Origin: Azorinus chamasolen
Taxonomy: Eukaryota; Mollusca; Bivalvia; Cardiida; Solecurtidae
Direction of reading: 5' to 3'
DNA: 64,000 nt
NCBI GenBank assembly: GCA_963576725.1
Contig: OY755243.1
Coordinates: 35,377,846 to 35,441,845, forward strand
Under the pieces are notes generated by a model that saw nothing but the letters and a program-made list of their open reading frames with translations, was not told the origin of the DNA and did not search any database. Positions 31,290 through 41,030 of this stretch are shown here, in pieces. Both the position numbers and the translations under genes were made by a program. Numbering within the stretch: the stretch's first letter is position 1; each line of letters begins with the position of its first letter.

Positions 31290-31893
31290 AGACAGTGCAT
31301 GAGCAATTCAATGAGTGAGACAGTGCATGCGCGAGACAGTGTACGAGCGAGACAGTGCATAAGCGAGGCAGTGCATGTACGAGGCAATGAGTGAGGCAGT
31401 GCATGTACGAGGCAATGAGTGAGACAGTGCATGAGCGAGACAGTGTATGAGCGAGACAATGCATAAGCGAGGCAGTGCATGTACGAGGCAATGAGTGAGG
31501 CAGTGCATGTACGAGGCAATGAGTGAGACAGTGCATGAGCGAGACAGTGTATGAGCGAGACAATGCATAAGCGAGGCAGTGCATGTACGAGGCAATGAGT
31601 GAGGGAGTGCATGCGCGAGACAGTGTATGAGCGAGACAGTGCATAAGCGAGGCAGTGCATGTACGAGGCAATGAGTGAGGCAGTGCATGCGCGAGTCAGT
31701 GTATGAGCGAGACAGTGCATAAGCGAGGCAGTGCATGTACGAGGCAATGAGTGAGACAGTGCATGCGCGAGACAGTGTATGAGCGAGACAGTGCATAAGC
31801 GAGGCAGTGCATGTACGAGGCAATGAGTGAGACAGTGCATGAGCGAGACAGTGCATGAGCGAGGTAGTGCATGAGTGAGACAGTGCATGAGTG
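31290..31893 (+). repeat. Higher-order tandem repeat, 76-bp unit
   Basis: Basic 16-bp-like units (GCGAGACAGTGCATGA, GCGAGGCAGTGCATGT, GCAATGAGTGA) are arranged in a 76-bp higher-order unit, seen from exact 76-bp spacing of GCATGTACGAGGCAATGAGT at 31505, 31581 and 31657. All three minus frames are open (HALPRLCTVSLIHCLA-like peptides) because no unit contains a stop; not a gene. Confidence 0.93.
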
Positions 31894-31979
31894 AAACATG
31901 ATTTCCCTCCCATACTGTTCGTGTCAGAAGTGGTAATGCAATATCATTAGTTTGAACAGACATTTACAGTCGTAATGCC

Positions 31980-32229
31980 GTTTACCATGTTCCTGTTGAA
32001 TATACATGTAATAAATAATGACATCATTAATATTTATTAGCTGAACTTTTATAATATAAACATTTTAAGGAAATGTTTTGCTTTGACAAAAGCTGTAGAA
32101 TGAGATATATACCATGCCAAAGCAAACAAAGCAGACCCTGATCAGACAGCTCCTATAGGAGCCGTCTGATCTGGGTATACTCTGTTTCCAAAATGCGTGG
32201 AAATTCTCTTATTTGAGGGATAGGGTTAA
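31980..32229 (+). mobile_element. A2 TTAA MITE
   Basis: A2 flank (GAATATACATGTAATAAATA), hairpin 32122-32188 (centre CTCCTATAGGAG) and terminus GGATAGGGTTAA. Confidence 0.88.
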
Positions 32230-32278
32230 ACCTAACTCAAACAAACATATATATCCGCAATTTGTAGCAAGATGAGGT

Positions 32279-32503
32279 TTAACCCTCTCCCTTTTCTGTA
32301 TTTATTCTAAATTTCAATACCTACTGAATACTCATGAACAAAATAGTTATAATGAAATATGGGAATCATTTTAGAATATGAAACATTTTAGAAAGTAAAG
32401 ACACAGATCTTTCTAATTCCATTAGCAAACCGAGCAGACACTGATATGGGTCTACTCTGGTTGAAAATGCGCGAACACACGTTTATATGAAGGAAAGGGT
32501 TAA
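32279..32503 (+). mobile_element. A1 TTAA MITE with shortened hairpin
   Basis: TTAACCCTCTCCC to GGAAAGGGTTAA. Hairpin 32424-32463 keeps GCAAACCGAGCAGACACTGA and GGGTCTACTCTGGTTG but lost about 28 bp of the centre. Confidence 0.9.
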
Positions 32504-32788
32504 GTTCAGATGAATATTAATATAGCGGCTAGGGAACACACCTTAATGTGGGCAGTATAAAACTGACAACGGCGATTAGTAGTGGCGATAATAAATAGAG
32601 TTCTGTCAGTGAGTACGTGTACAGCAGGGAGATGCAATGAGGCCAAGTTTGTTTATGAATGATTATAGTCGTTAAGACAACGGTGAGATCAAATAAACCT
32701 TGTATGTATAAATGAGCGGAATCAAGCAACTGGATGTTTGTGTGAGAAAACACCAATAATTGTTTTTGTGATTTATACAGTATGTCCT
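32504..32788. other. Anonymous sequence
   Basis: Nothing recognised; the minus frame 32529-32900 extends into the A1 copy and is not supported as coding. Confidence 0.4.
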
Positions 32789-33040
32789 TTAACCCGTTCC
32801 CTGTTTTGTGTTTATTCCAAATTTCAGCACAATAATCATACTGAATATTCATGGACAAAATCGTTATGATGGAATATGTAAGGTAGAACATTGCAGCCAT
32901 TTTAGAAAGTAAAGAAACAGATCTTTCAAAATTCCATTAGCAAACAGAGTAGACCATGATCAGACTGCTCCTATAGGAGCAGTCTGATCTAGGTCTTCTC
33001 TGTTTGCAGATGCGTGAAAATGCTTTTTATATGAAGAAAT
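32789..33040 (+). mobile_element. A1 TTAA MITE
   Basis: TTAACCCGTTCCCTG, full A1 flank, hairpin 32940-33007 with centre CTGCTCCTATAGGAGCAG. The right terminus is eroded (ATATGAAGAAATAG). Confidence 0.88.
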
Positions 33041-33090
33041 AGCCGTCTGCCCGAACTCTCGCATTCGGCATTAATTTCAACGTTTTTAAT

Positions 33091-33165
33091 AAACAGTCTG
33101 GATCCTGATGAAACATCGTGTTGCACGTGTTACACGTGTGACTCATCTGGAGCCAACATGTTTGC
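33091..33165. mobile_element. D hairpin
   Basis: AAACAGTCTGGATCCTGATG and CATCTGGAGCCAACATGTTT with a diverged centre rich in CACGTGTTACACGTG. Confidence 0.65.
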
Positions 33166-33330
33166 AAAAATACAATTTGGCTTATGTTGCTAATTACGAC
33201 CTGACTGGCCTTTGCAAACTACTTGTATCCAGATCCAGGTACTTAGGAATCTCAACAGGATCACATCTATCTGACACCCAGTCAATAGTTTCTCAAAAAA
33301 CTGAACGAATTGGAACTAATAATTACAAAC

Positions 33331-33492
33331 TGGTCCAGGTCCCGAGGTTACAAGACGCTTTACTTGAGTCTGGGCTCGTTCTCAAGCATCTGAATGGTCA
33401 GATTTTGAGCCAAGCTCAAAATCTGACCAATTAGATACTTGAGAATGAAGCCAGTCTTAGACTCAAAAGTTTTATAACCTCGGGGCCAGGTC
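33331..33492. mobile_element. E-family foldback
   Basis: Arms TGGTCCAGGTCCCGAGGTTA and TAACCTCGGGGCCAGGTCCA face each other across an inner palindrome at 33401-33424 (TGAGCCAAGCTCA). CTTGAGTCTGGGCTCGTTCT pairs with AATGAAGCCAGTCTTAGACT. The second copy is at 38696. Confidence 0.85.
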
Positions 33493-34320
33493 CAGATCAA
33501 AGTTTCCCAGACATTCATTTATGGAGCAGGAAAAAGGGTAAACATACTGACGAGTTTTTATTTTACGTTCGCCTGATGTTTGCGACATTTTGAATCCAGA
33601 TCGAAATGACGAAACAAATTGGCGTCTCGTCATATTGACATTCTAACTGTAACTGCTTGGCACTTCAAATATCCATAAATGATGGAATGTTATTCCTTTG
33701 AATGAGGTAAATACTATGGCAGACATTTGCAAAGAATAGTACACACAGATAGTACACACATATCTGATGACTCCTGTTGATCCGACTAATTTTCATCTAA
33801 ACCCCCTATATATGAAGTAACGATGGAAAATTCTACATAGAAAACTCGACATTCATAGGGTTTCAAAATAGATTTACCGGCGTAGAAAGGATAAACAAAA
33901 AAATGACATGTGTGAACAGTTTTTTGTTCGTTCGCGTGCAAGAGTCTGGGAAACACCACCCAGTCCCATTAATAACGGTGTTCTGGTCAAAAATGATTTA
34001 AGGGAGATCTTGTGTCCTGAAAGTGACCCCCAAGTAGAGGTCGATTTCGTTTTATTAATTCAGTCATGCTGAATCGACATTTTCCCAAATTTGCTTTGGC
34101 ATAGACGCACTCTTCACTGTGCAGTTTTAATAATTTTTGTCCAAAGTCCATGTTTAAAGAGTTATGTCCGATATAACAGATATATTTGAATTTGAGTTTT
34201 TATTGTTTTACTGATAAATTTGTCGTGTGGTTTCCTGATGTTGTACTTCGTTTTATTTCTATGTGTTCAGATACCACAGTTGTACTTATTTCATGCTTGC
34301 TTGCTACCTGTCTGTCGTAT
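33493..34320. other. Anonymous sequence
   Basis: No recognised element or exon. Confidence 0.4.
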
Positions 34321-34450
34321 CTACTTACTTACTTATCTGTCTGTCGTATTTTCTTACTTACATACATACCTCACCTCATCTCACCTCACCTCATCTCACC
34401 TCACCTACCTCACCTCAAACTCAAACTTCACTTGCCTGCCTGCCTGCCTT
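34321..34450 (+). repeat. TACT / CACCTCAT / TGCC low complexity
   Basis: TACTTACTTACTTA-type, CACCTCACCTCATCTCACCT-type and TGCCTGCCTGCCT-type runs follow one another. They open all three plus frames for just over 100 codons; not genes. Confidence 0.85.
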
Positions 34451-34667
34451 ACTTTGCTTGCAAGTGGCCTATTTATTGTTTACACTGTTCAGTTTGTGCA
34501 ACATATTCCTTACATACGGCATCACATTTCTTTCCTACATTGTCGTGATTAAGCATCATTGGCAGATTTGTTATTGTTCCTTAGGCAAAACTAATATTCA
34601 CTGACAAGACTTTAGTGGAAGAACGAATGGAGGTGTTGATCTCATGCACTACATTGAACCATTAACC

Positions 34668-35862
34668 CTCACCACAGTGACGGGTGTCCGCCAACACCAC
34701 TGCCAACTGAAGTTCTCTTAGTCCCTCACAACAGGGATGAGTGTCTGCCAACACCACTACCAACTGAAGTTCTCTTAGTTCCTAAACACGCGGGTGGGTG
34801 TCCGCCAACACCACTACCAAATGAAGTTCTCTTAGTTCCTAACCACACGGATGGGTGTCCGCCAACACCACTACCAGATGAAGTTTTCTTAGTTCCTAAC
34901 CACACGGATGGGTGTCCGCCAACACCACTACCAAATGAAGTTTTCTTAGTTCCTAAACACTCGGATGGGTGTCCACCAACACCACTACCAAATGAAGTTC
35001 TCTTAGTCTCTCTCCACAGGGATGGATGTCCATAAACACCACTACCAACTGAAGTTCTCTTAGTTCCTAACCACACGGATGGGTGTCCGCCAACACCACT
35101 ACCAAGTGAAGTTCTCTTAGTCTCTCTCCAAAGGGATGGATGTCCATAAACACCACTACCAACTGAAGTTCTCTTAGTTCCTAACCACACGGATGGGTGT
35201 CCGCCAACACCACTACCAAATGAAGTTCTCTTAGTTCCTAAACACTCGGATGGGTGTCCACCAACACCACTACCAACTGAAGTTCACTTAGTTCCTAACC
35301 ACAGAGATGGGTGTCCATCAACACCACTACCAACTGAAGTTCTCTTTGTTCCCTTACCACAGGGATGGGTGTCTGCCAACACTACTACTAACGGAAGTTC
35401 TCTTAGTTCCTAACCACAGGGATGGATGTCCATAAACACCACTACCAACTGAAGTTCTCTTAGTCTCTCTCCACAGGGATGGATGTCCATAATCACCACT
35501 ACCAACTGAAGTTCTCTTAGTTCCTAACCACACGGATGGGTGTCCGCCAACACCACTACCAACTGAAGTTCTCTTAGTCTCTCTCCACAGGGATGGATGT
35601 CCATAAACACCACTATCAACTGAAGTTCTCTTAGTTCCTAACCACACGGATGGGTGTCCATCAACACCACTATCAAATGAAGTTCTCCTAGTCCCTTACC
35701 ACAGGGATGGGTGTCCGCCAACACCACTACCAACTGAAGTTCTCTTAGTTCCTAACCACAGAGATGGGTTACCACCACCACCACTACCAACTGAAGTTCT
35801 CTTAGTCCCCCACCACAGGGATGGGTGTCTGCCAATACCACTACCAACTGAAGTCTCGTATT
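34668..35862 (+). repeat. 57-bp minisatellite, about 21 copies
   Basis: Unit ACCAACTGAAGTTCTCTTAG, TTCCTAACCACACGGATGGG, TGTCCGCCAACACCACT. Two alternating variants (GTTCCTAACCACACGG and GTCTCTCTCCACAGGG) suggest a higher-order pattern. 57 is divisible by 3, so the minus strand stays open in 19-residue units (WLGTKRTSVGSGVGGHPSV) across 154 and 97 codons. Stops between these blocks and indel-like changes favour non-coding DNA, although codon-frame conservation makes it the most protein-like repeat here. Confidence 0.93.
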
Positions 35863-35867
35863 CCTAT

Positions 35868-36560
35868 AGAGAGAGGGACAGATAGACAAACATACAGAGA
35901 TCGGAGAGACAGACAGGCAGACAGTAGATAGATAGATAGAGACAACGACAGAGAGATTGAAACACACACCACAGATAGATGCAGACAGACAGACAGACAT
36001 GCAGACATACATGCAGACAGACAGACATTCAGACAGACATATATGTAGACATACATACATACAGACAGACATATTGATTGACAGACATACAAAACGAGAC
36101 AGGGACAGAGACAATTACAATTATAAAGACAGATACAGATAGAGACGGAGAGAGAGACAGAGAGAGAGAGACAGACAGACAGACAGAGACAGACAGACAT
36201 ACAGAGAACAGACACACAGAGAGACTGACAGACAGACACAGACAGAGATACAGACAGAGAGATATACAGGCATACACACATGCACACATACATACTTACA
36301 TACAGATAGACAGACGGACATACAGACGGACAGACAAACATATATACAGACAGACATACATACATACAGACAGACAGGCAGACAAAACGAGCCAGGGACA
36401 GAGACAAAGACAGAGAGAGACAGAAAGAGACACACATACAGAGAACAGACAGACACAGAGAGAGACTGACAGACAGAGACAGACAGAGATACAGACAGAC
36501 AGACATACAGGGAGTCAGAGAGACAGACATACAGACAGAAAAACAAAGACAGAACGACAG
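35868..36560 (+). repeat. GACA-type compound microsatellite
   Basis: Imperfect GACA, GATA, GAGA and CATA units, partly duplicated on a larger scale (GAGAACAGACAGACACAGAG at two places about 240 bp apart). Long minus frames of C-L-S-V simple peptides are artefacts. Confidence 0.93.
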
Positions 36561-36839
36561 AAACGGAGGTTTACAATTACTTTGAATATGCAATACATCA
36601 TTGAACATAGCAGTCGAATATCACCAAGATGTGCCAACGCGAGTCACATTTCGTCATTAAATGTGCAAACTAAAAATGTTATTTTCCTGATTCCAAGACA
36701 TGTGGACAGTGTGTCGCCAGGCAAGCAACACTGTCAGACCCAATGAGACACTTAGATTTCTAGGTAGTCTCTCTTGCCTTGTTTATATTACGATTCCTGC
36801 ACAGCGAAGGAAAATCCGATATATCTGAAAGAGATTCTG

Positions 36840-37040
36840 TGTCGTCAAGGAGACGGTCACGTGACGCATTGTCATAATTAATTTTATGAAAATTTCATGA
36901 CATACAAGTCACGTGATGGTGTTTATTGGATGATACGTACACAGTCTTAGTTATCTTGTGTATACCCAGTCACATAATGCACGGAACCATATATCTCCAA
37001 TTGCCGCGTGACGTATAAAGATGGCGGACAATTCAATATA
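36840..37040 (+). promoter_or_regulatory. Candidate promoter of the kinase gene
   Basis: A perfect GTCACGTGAC at 36856-36865 (extended E-box, the CLEAR-type motif) and GTCACGTGA at 36908-36916 lie upstream of CGTGACGTATAAAGATGGCGG at 37007-37027, which combines a CRE-like GTGACGT, TATAAA (37014-37019) and an AAGATGGCGG element like that bound by YY1 near start sites. It is 0.7-0.9 kb upstream of the kinase ATG on the same strand. Motifs are seen; promoter function is inferred. Confidence 0.4.
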
Positions 37041-37746
37041 TTTTCATACATTACATTATCGATTCTCGGAAATTCTAACGGCATGCGAAGCCGGTCTACA
37101 TACGGGGTATCCCATTTACATGATTGTACGGTTAGGTTCAATTCGCTGAACGGTAGAAAGGATTTCTGGTGTGCTTTTTCCTGTAATTTGATTATTTTTG
37201 ATCGAATGAATTAAAGGCCGTGTGATGTTTTGGCTATTGGAGCTATGTTATTTGCTCAATCGTTACTAAAAATGTTGCTTTAGCATATCTATCTTAAGGG
37301 GTTTGTTAGACCCGCGCCGTGTGATATATAGAAGATCGATTTGGGGAGATAGGGGATAAAGAAAAACGTTAATGTATATAAATGTGATTGCTTATTGTTT
37401 GTCCCTGGTAATCAATAGCAGAGATGAGGTCTCGGTGACAATGGTGAAAAGCGGGGTTGCGGCGGAATTGTTTGTGGATGGTCTATCGACACAGTGCATC
37501 AGACAGCCATATTTGTTGGAGTGCATTGATGGAATAAGTTTTTCATAACCCGAAGGCATGAAACACAAGAGTTGGTTTTTAGGGAATACGGATTAAGCTC
37601 TGTTTTTTGGTTTCTGCTATATCTTTTTTTCTTTCATTCTCGACGATGGAATAGGATTAGTTTCCTGCTCCCTAAATTTTGGACTATGAAAGGAGTTAGT
37701 TCCATAAGTCACCGTGGAGCCTAACCCACGTTGTAATGCGGAGATC

Positions 37747-37857
37747 ATGGGGAAGAAAATACAATGCATTGGCCGTTATATCATGGACGGCCTCACCCTG
37801 GGGAAAGGGAATTTTGCGAGGGTGGAACTAGCGACGCATGGGGTCACGGGGTGCAAG
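37747..37857 (+). CDS. First coding exon of an AMPK-related Ser/Thr kinase (SIK/MARK-like), partial
   Basis: The 37-codon exon starts at the ATG in GAGATCATGGGG and ends ...GGGTGCAAG, followed by a consensus donor GTAAGT at 37858 in phase 0. The peptide has IGRYIMDG, then the glycine-rich ATP loop GKGNFARV (residues about 19-26), then LATHGVTGCK. This matches the start of the catalytic domain in the SIK, MARK and related CAMKL kinases, where the next exon would begin with VA(I/V)KIID carrying the catalytic lysine. The short leader before the domain is typical of SIK rather than MARK, but the piece is too short to decide. Family members phosphorylate proteins such as CRTC coactivators or microtubule-associated proteins in the cytoplasm. 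No downstream exon was found in the window, so the first intron is either longer than 26 kb or contains a small exon I missed. Open reading upstream to 37714 uses no earlier ATG. Confidence 0.75.
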
Positions 37858-37981
37858 GTAAGTCGAAAAACGCATTTTGAGCAATTTCTATGTGTCTATA
37901 AACATCCTAGTCTATCTACTCTGGTCGTACAGAAGTCCGTCAATTATTAAGAGTCACTGGAATAAACTGGACTTTGGATAT
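37858..37981 (+). other. Start of kinase intron 1
   Basis: The donor AAG|GTAAGT is strong. Intron sequence reads through to a stop in frame with the exon at about 37948, supporting splicing at this site. The first MITE begins only 124 bp into the intron. Confidence 0.65.
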
Positions 37982-38209
37982 TTAACCATTTCCCTGTTCT
38001 ATAGCTAGTCCAATTTGATACCTACTGACTATTCGTAATATGGCAGGTGGAACATTGTAGCCATTTTAGAAAGTAAAGAAACACATATTTCAAACTCTAC
38101 TAGCAAACAGAGCAGACCCTGATCAGACGTCTCCTATAGGAGCCGTCTGATCTGGGTCTTCTCTGTTTGCAAAGACATGACAACACGTTTATATGAAAGA
38201 AATGGTTAA
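37982..38209 (+). mobile_element. A1 TTAA MITE, abuts next copy
   Basis: TTAACCATTTCCCTG, shortened A1 flank, hairpin 38103-38170 (centre CTCCTATAGGAG), terminus GAAATGGTTAA. The final TTAA is shared with the next element. Confidence 0.9.
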
Positions 38210-38452
38210 CTCTCTACTCCATAAATACGCCTTTTAACGACAGGTGCCAGCTGTGAGTTACTCAGCATTTCGTCGGCACCCAGCCGGCTTCACTATAGGA
38301 GCCGTCCAATCAGGGTCTGTCCTGTTTGCTTATGAATAACGATTATACCGTATTTACCTTGACTAATATTTCCTATGTTCATATAGGCTACTCTTATAAA
38401 AATTAATCTGATGTTATAACGTCTTGTATAAATATTCATGGGATAACGGGTC
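38206..38452 (-). mobile_element. A2 MITE sharing a TTAA, with replaced left hairpin arm
   Basis: TTAACTCTCTACTCC and TACGCCTTTTAACGACAGG, then GTGAGTTACTCAGCATTTCG (D-like centre) followed by TATAGGAGCCGTCCAATCAG, the A right arm. The left arm seems replaced by D-type sequence, a possible A/D recombinant. The A2 flank follows to ATTCATGGGATAACGGGTCA. Confidence 0.75.
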
Positions 38453-38457
38453 AAAAT

Positions 38458-38650
38458 ACAGTAAAACCCTTTCTAGAACGACCTATCAAAATAGTCACTA
38501 TTTCAATTGTTTTAAGACAGGTGGTTACTTAATGCAAGACGAATGCATGAGCTTTCTGCAGTTCTGCCACACTGCCCTAAGTAGTTGCATGCGTCTAAAG
38601 ACATCCGTGTTTATTAACTAAATGTTAGCTTTAGATTATTTCCACTGTAG
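38458..38650. mobile_element. B1 MITE, hairpin eroded
   Basis: TACAGTAAAACCCTTTCTAG at the left, ACTTAATGCAAGACGAATGC and GAGCTTTCTGCAG in the middle with part of the left arm deleted, and ATTTCCACTGTAGTGTA at the right. Confidence 0.78.
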
Positions 38651-38695
38651 TGTACCGACCGTGATTAGATGCAGAAATTTTAACAAAGTAGCTGG

Positions 38696-38838
38696 GTCCA
38701 AGATTATAAAACATTTTGCTTGAGTCTGAGATCATTCTCAAGCATCTGATTGGTCAGATTCTGAGCAAGCTCAGAATCTGACCTATCAGATACTTGAGAA
38801 TGATCTCAGGCTCAGAAGTTTTATAACCTTAGGCCCTG
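38696..38838. mobile_element. E-family foldback
   Basis: GATTATAAAACATTTTGCTT and complement-like AGAAGTTTTATAACCTTAGG, CTTGAGTCTGAGATCATTCT and AGAATGATCTCAGGCTCAG, with the inner palindrome CAGATTCTGAGCAAGCTCAG. The inner arms are near perfect. Confidence 0.88.
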
Positions 38839-39169
38839 ATCTTGAAATTTGTTGTTTGCGAATTTCCAACTGAATCCTATACCGTTGATTATATATATTT
38901 CAAACAAGTTTTCTATTATTTCGCAAGATTGGTACAGAAGTCATGATAAAATGCGCAAATACATGTATAAATATTTTCAAGAATAACTCCTTTATTTCTT
39001 TACCAAATCCTATAAGTGACAACACTTTAGAATCGTTTCTACGAGACGGTTCTTTAGAGTGGTCACAGTATAGGGTTTGGTTGAGAAGTGACGAGTTTAG
39101 TATTTGGGTACGCACCTTTATCTGTAACTCAGGATGAGTGTATATCGTTTATAATAACAGAAAAAATAG
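38839..39169. other. Anonymous sequence
   Basis: Overlapping frames on both strands (38900-39137) lack motifs. TTTTCAAGAATAACTCCTTT (38974) recurs as TTTTCAAGAATAGCTCCTTT at about 53971 together with neighbouring sequence, so this is a dispersed repeat of unknown type. Confidence 0.5.
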
Positions 39170-39232
39170 AATATACCCCAAATCAGACGTTTTCTGTAAG
39201 AGCTGTCTAATCATGATTTTCTCCATTTGCTT
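39170..39232. mobile_element. Diverged A hairpin
   Basis: AGAATATACCCCAAATCAGA and TGTCTAATCATGATTTTCTC with GTTTTCTGTAAGAGC centre; a decayed copy directly left of an intact one. Confidence 0.6.
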
Positions 39233-39237
39233 ATTGA

Positions 39238-39485
39238 TTAACCCTTTCCCTGATGAATATTCATGTAGGAAATAATGACGTCATGAATATTAACAAGATT
39301 ACTTTTATAATGACATATGAACACATGACATTTTGGCTCAGACAGTAGCTGTAGAATAAGATCTACATTACACCATAAGCAAACAGAGTAGACCCGGATC
39401 AGACGGCTCCTATAGGAGCCGTCTGATCCGGGTCTACTCTGTTTGCAGATGCGTGAAAATGCGCTTACATAAGGGAAAGGGTTAA
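39238..39485 (+). mobile_element. A2 TTAA MITE, best-preserved copy
   Basis: TTAACCCTTTCCCTG to GGGAAAGGGTTAA, 248 bp. The hairpin at 39379-39446 is a perfect 68-bp palindrome. The A2 flank contains an intact TGACGTCA at 39276-39283. Intact ends and symmetry suggest a recent insertion. Confidence 0.95.
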
Positions 39486-39870
39486 TATAGATCTATAGCG
39501 CTATTGTAAAAACTAGTTTTCTTGTTCTTAATGACGTTATAAAAGTTAAGCTAATTAACAGGAACATTTTCTTATACATGTACATGTCTGTATACATGTA
39601 TTCATCAGCTAAATAGTAAACATTTCATTTCAATATTTGCCCATCCTTAATTCTTCCCTTTTCTCCTACTCTTATTGTTTTCCACACATATGTCTTCTCT
39701 GGTGTATTATCAATTCTTATTCTCATTCCATCTGAACTTCACTCCTTGCATGTTATCCCAAGTTATTTCTCTTCTAATTAATTCTTTCGCCACCTGCCTT
39801 CTATGGCCAATTTAATTACCGTCGACCTTTGGGTCGAGTCGACCGTTGGGTCGAGTGGTCGTCCACATTA
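39486..39870. other. Anonymous sequence
   Basis: AAAAGTTAAGCTAATTAAC at about 39541 resembles A2 flank and may be the remains of another copy. GGTCGAGTCGACC-type short palindromes lie at about 39831-39862. Confidence 0.4.
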
Positions 39871-40105
39871 TACAGTAAAACCTCTCTATAATGACCAGTC
39901 AAGAGAAGTCTGCTTTATGGTTTTAAAGACTGATCAAAGCTTAATGCAGGACGAAAGTTATGCAGAAAGCTCCTTTGAGAACTTTCTGCATTACTTTCAT
40001 TCTGCAGTTAGCAATGGGGCGATTCCATTCTGCTTTAAGAAGCCACCTGCTATGTAAGGCATGATGGTTCTTTTTAAAGTGGCCGTTATGGAGAGGTCCT
40101 TATGT
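39871..40105. mobile_element. B1 MITE
   Basis: TACAGTAAAACCTCTCTATA and GTGGCCGTTATGGAGAGGTC enclose a hairpin at 39936-40010 (AAGCTTAATGCAGGACGAAAG-type arms, centre GCTCCTTTGAGAAC). The right side has a small duplication (CATTCTGCAGTTAGC and CATTCTGCTTTAAGA). Confidence 0.85.
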
Positions 40106-40272
40106 AGATGTTAAGTCTCAGTTCTAAAGCATGTAGTATTTTCATCGTCATTGAGCATAATACGTTCACCAGTCATTTCACAACAAGTAACCATCGTCTA
40201 CTTCAAATATTGAAGTATATTTTACTTCTTTTTCATGAAAAACATGAACAAATCTACATAGTATGTTTTAAA

Positions 40273-40577
40273 TACAGTTGAACTTCAATAATTTGAACTT
40301 TAAGGGACCATAAAATTTAGTTCGAGATAACACAAGTTCGAGTCATCCGATTTCTAATCTGAACAATTTCTCAAGGCCATAGCTTCATACAGGCCTAAAG
40401 TAATGCTGAAAGCTCCTGTAGGAGCTTTCAGCATTACTTTAGACATGTATTAAGCTGTCATATGTGTTTCTAGATATCTATAGCGATACATTTAGAGCAA
40501 TTCTGTATTGCAAGTTTTGGAAAGACTGAACTTTTTGTTCGAGTTATCCGAGTTCGAGATATCTAAGTTCAACTGTA
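40273..40577. mobile_element. B2 MITE
   Basis: TACAGTTGAACTTCAATAAT to GATATCTAAGTTCAACTGTA. Hairpin 40381-40455 has centre AGCTCCTGTAGGAGCT. Inner flanks include GTTCGAGTCATCCGATTTCT and its counterpart. Confidence 0.92.
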
Positions 40578-40880
40578 TACCATATAAATTAACGCCATAT
40601 TATTACCACTTTTACCACACGAACTTGCCCAAAGAAATATTATGAACCAAACCAATATACATTTGTAGGGGTTCTCTCGCTCTTGTGACCCTTGGAAAGT
40701 TAGTTTCCACAACCAACTTTCAAAGCAGTACGTACCCTACTCAGGGGAAACCGTCAGTCCCTGTACTGATCTGGGTATACACTGTTTGCATATGTACCTT
40801 TTTAAAGGACGATATAGAATAACATGGGTGAACCCTAATCCCCAGTCTTAGCCAACTAGCACTATGCATATTACTTGTGA
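40578..40880. other. Anonymous sequence with an A-hairpin fragment
   Basis: TACTGATCTGGGTATACACT...GTTTGC at about 40758-40790 is a lone A right arm; the rest is unrecognised. Confidence 0.45.
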
Positions 40881-41030
40881 AACTTCATCTGGACTGTCAC
40901 AATATTATTCTGGATTGTCTCATTCTTCACCTGGATTGTCACCCTCTTCATCTGGATTGTCATATTTTTCATTTGGATTGTCACATTCTTCATCTTGATT
41001 GCCTCATTCTTAGTTTAGATTGTTATACAT
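40881..41030 (+). repeat. 21-bp tandem repeat, about 7 copies
   Basis: Unit like CATCTGGATTGTCACATTCTT, moderately diverged. It opens the plus frame as HLDCHxL repeats; this is probably not a gene. Confidence 0.85.

Noticed and set aside
31208..31963. 251-codon minus-strand frame with repeated HCLAHALSHS-like peptide
   Set aside because: All three frames of the minus strand are open across the 76-bp higher-order repeat, so openness carries no information.
35841..36746. Cys/Val/Ser-rich 255-codon frame and opposing Asp/Arg/Gln-rich 222-codon frame
   Set aside because: GACA-type microsatellite translated in two directions.
39379..39446. Rho-independent terminator or bacterial attachment site
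   Set aside because: The palindrome lacks a T-tract and belongs to a dispersed family with TTAA ends in eukaryotic sequence.
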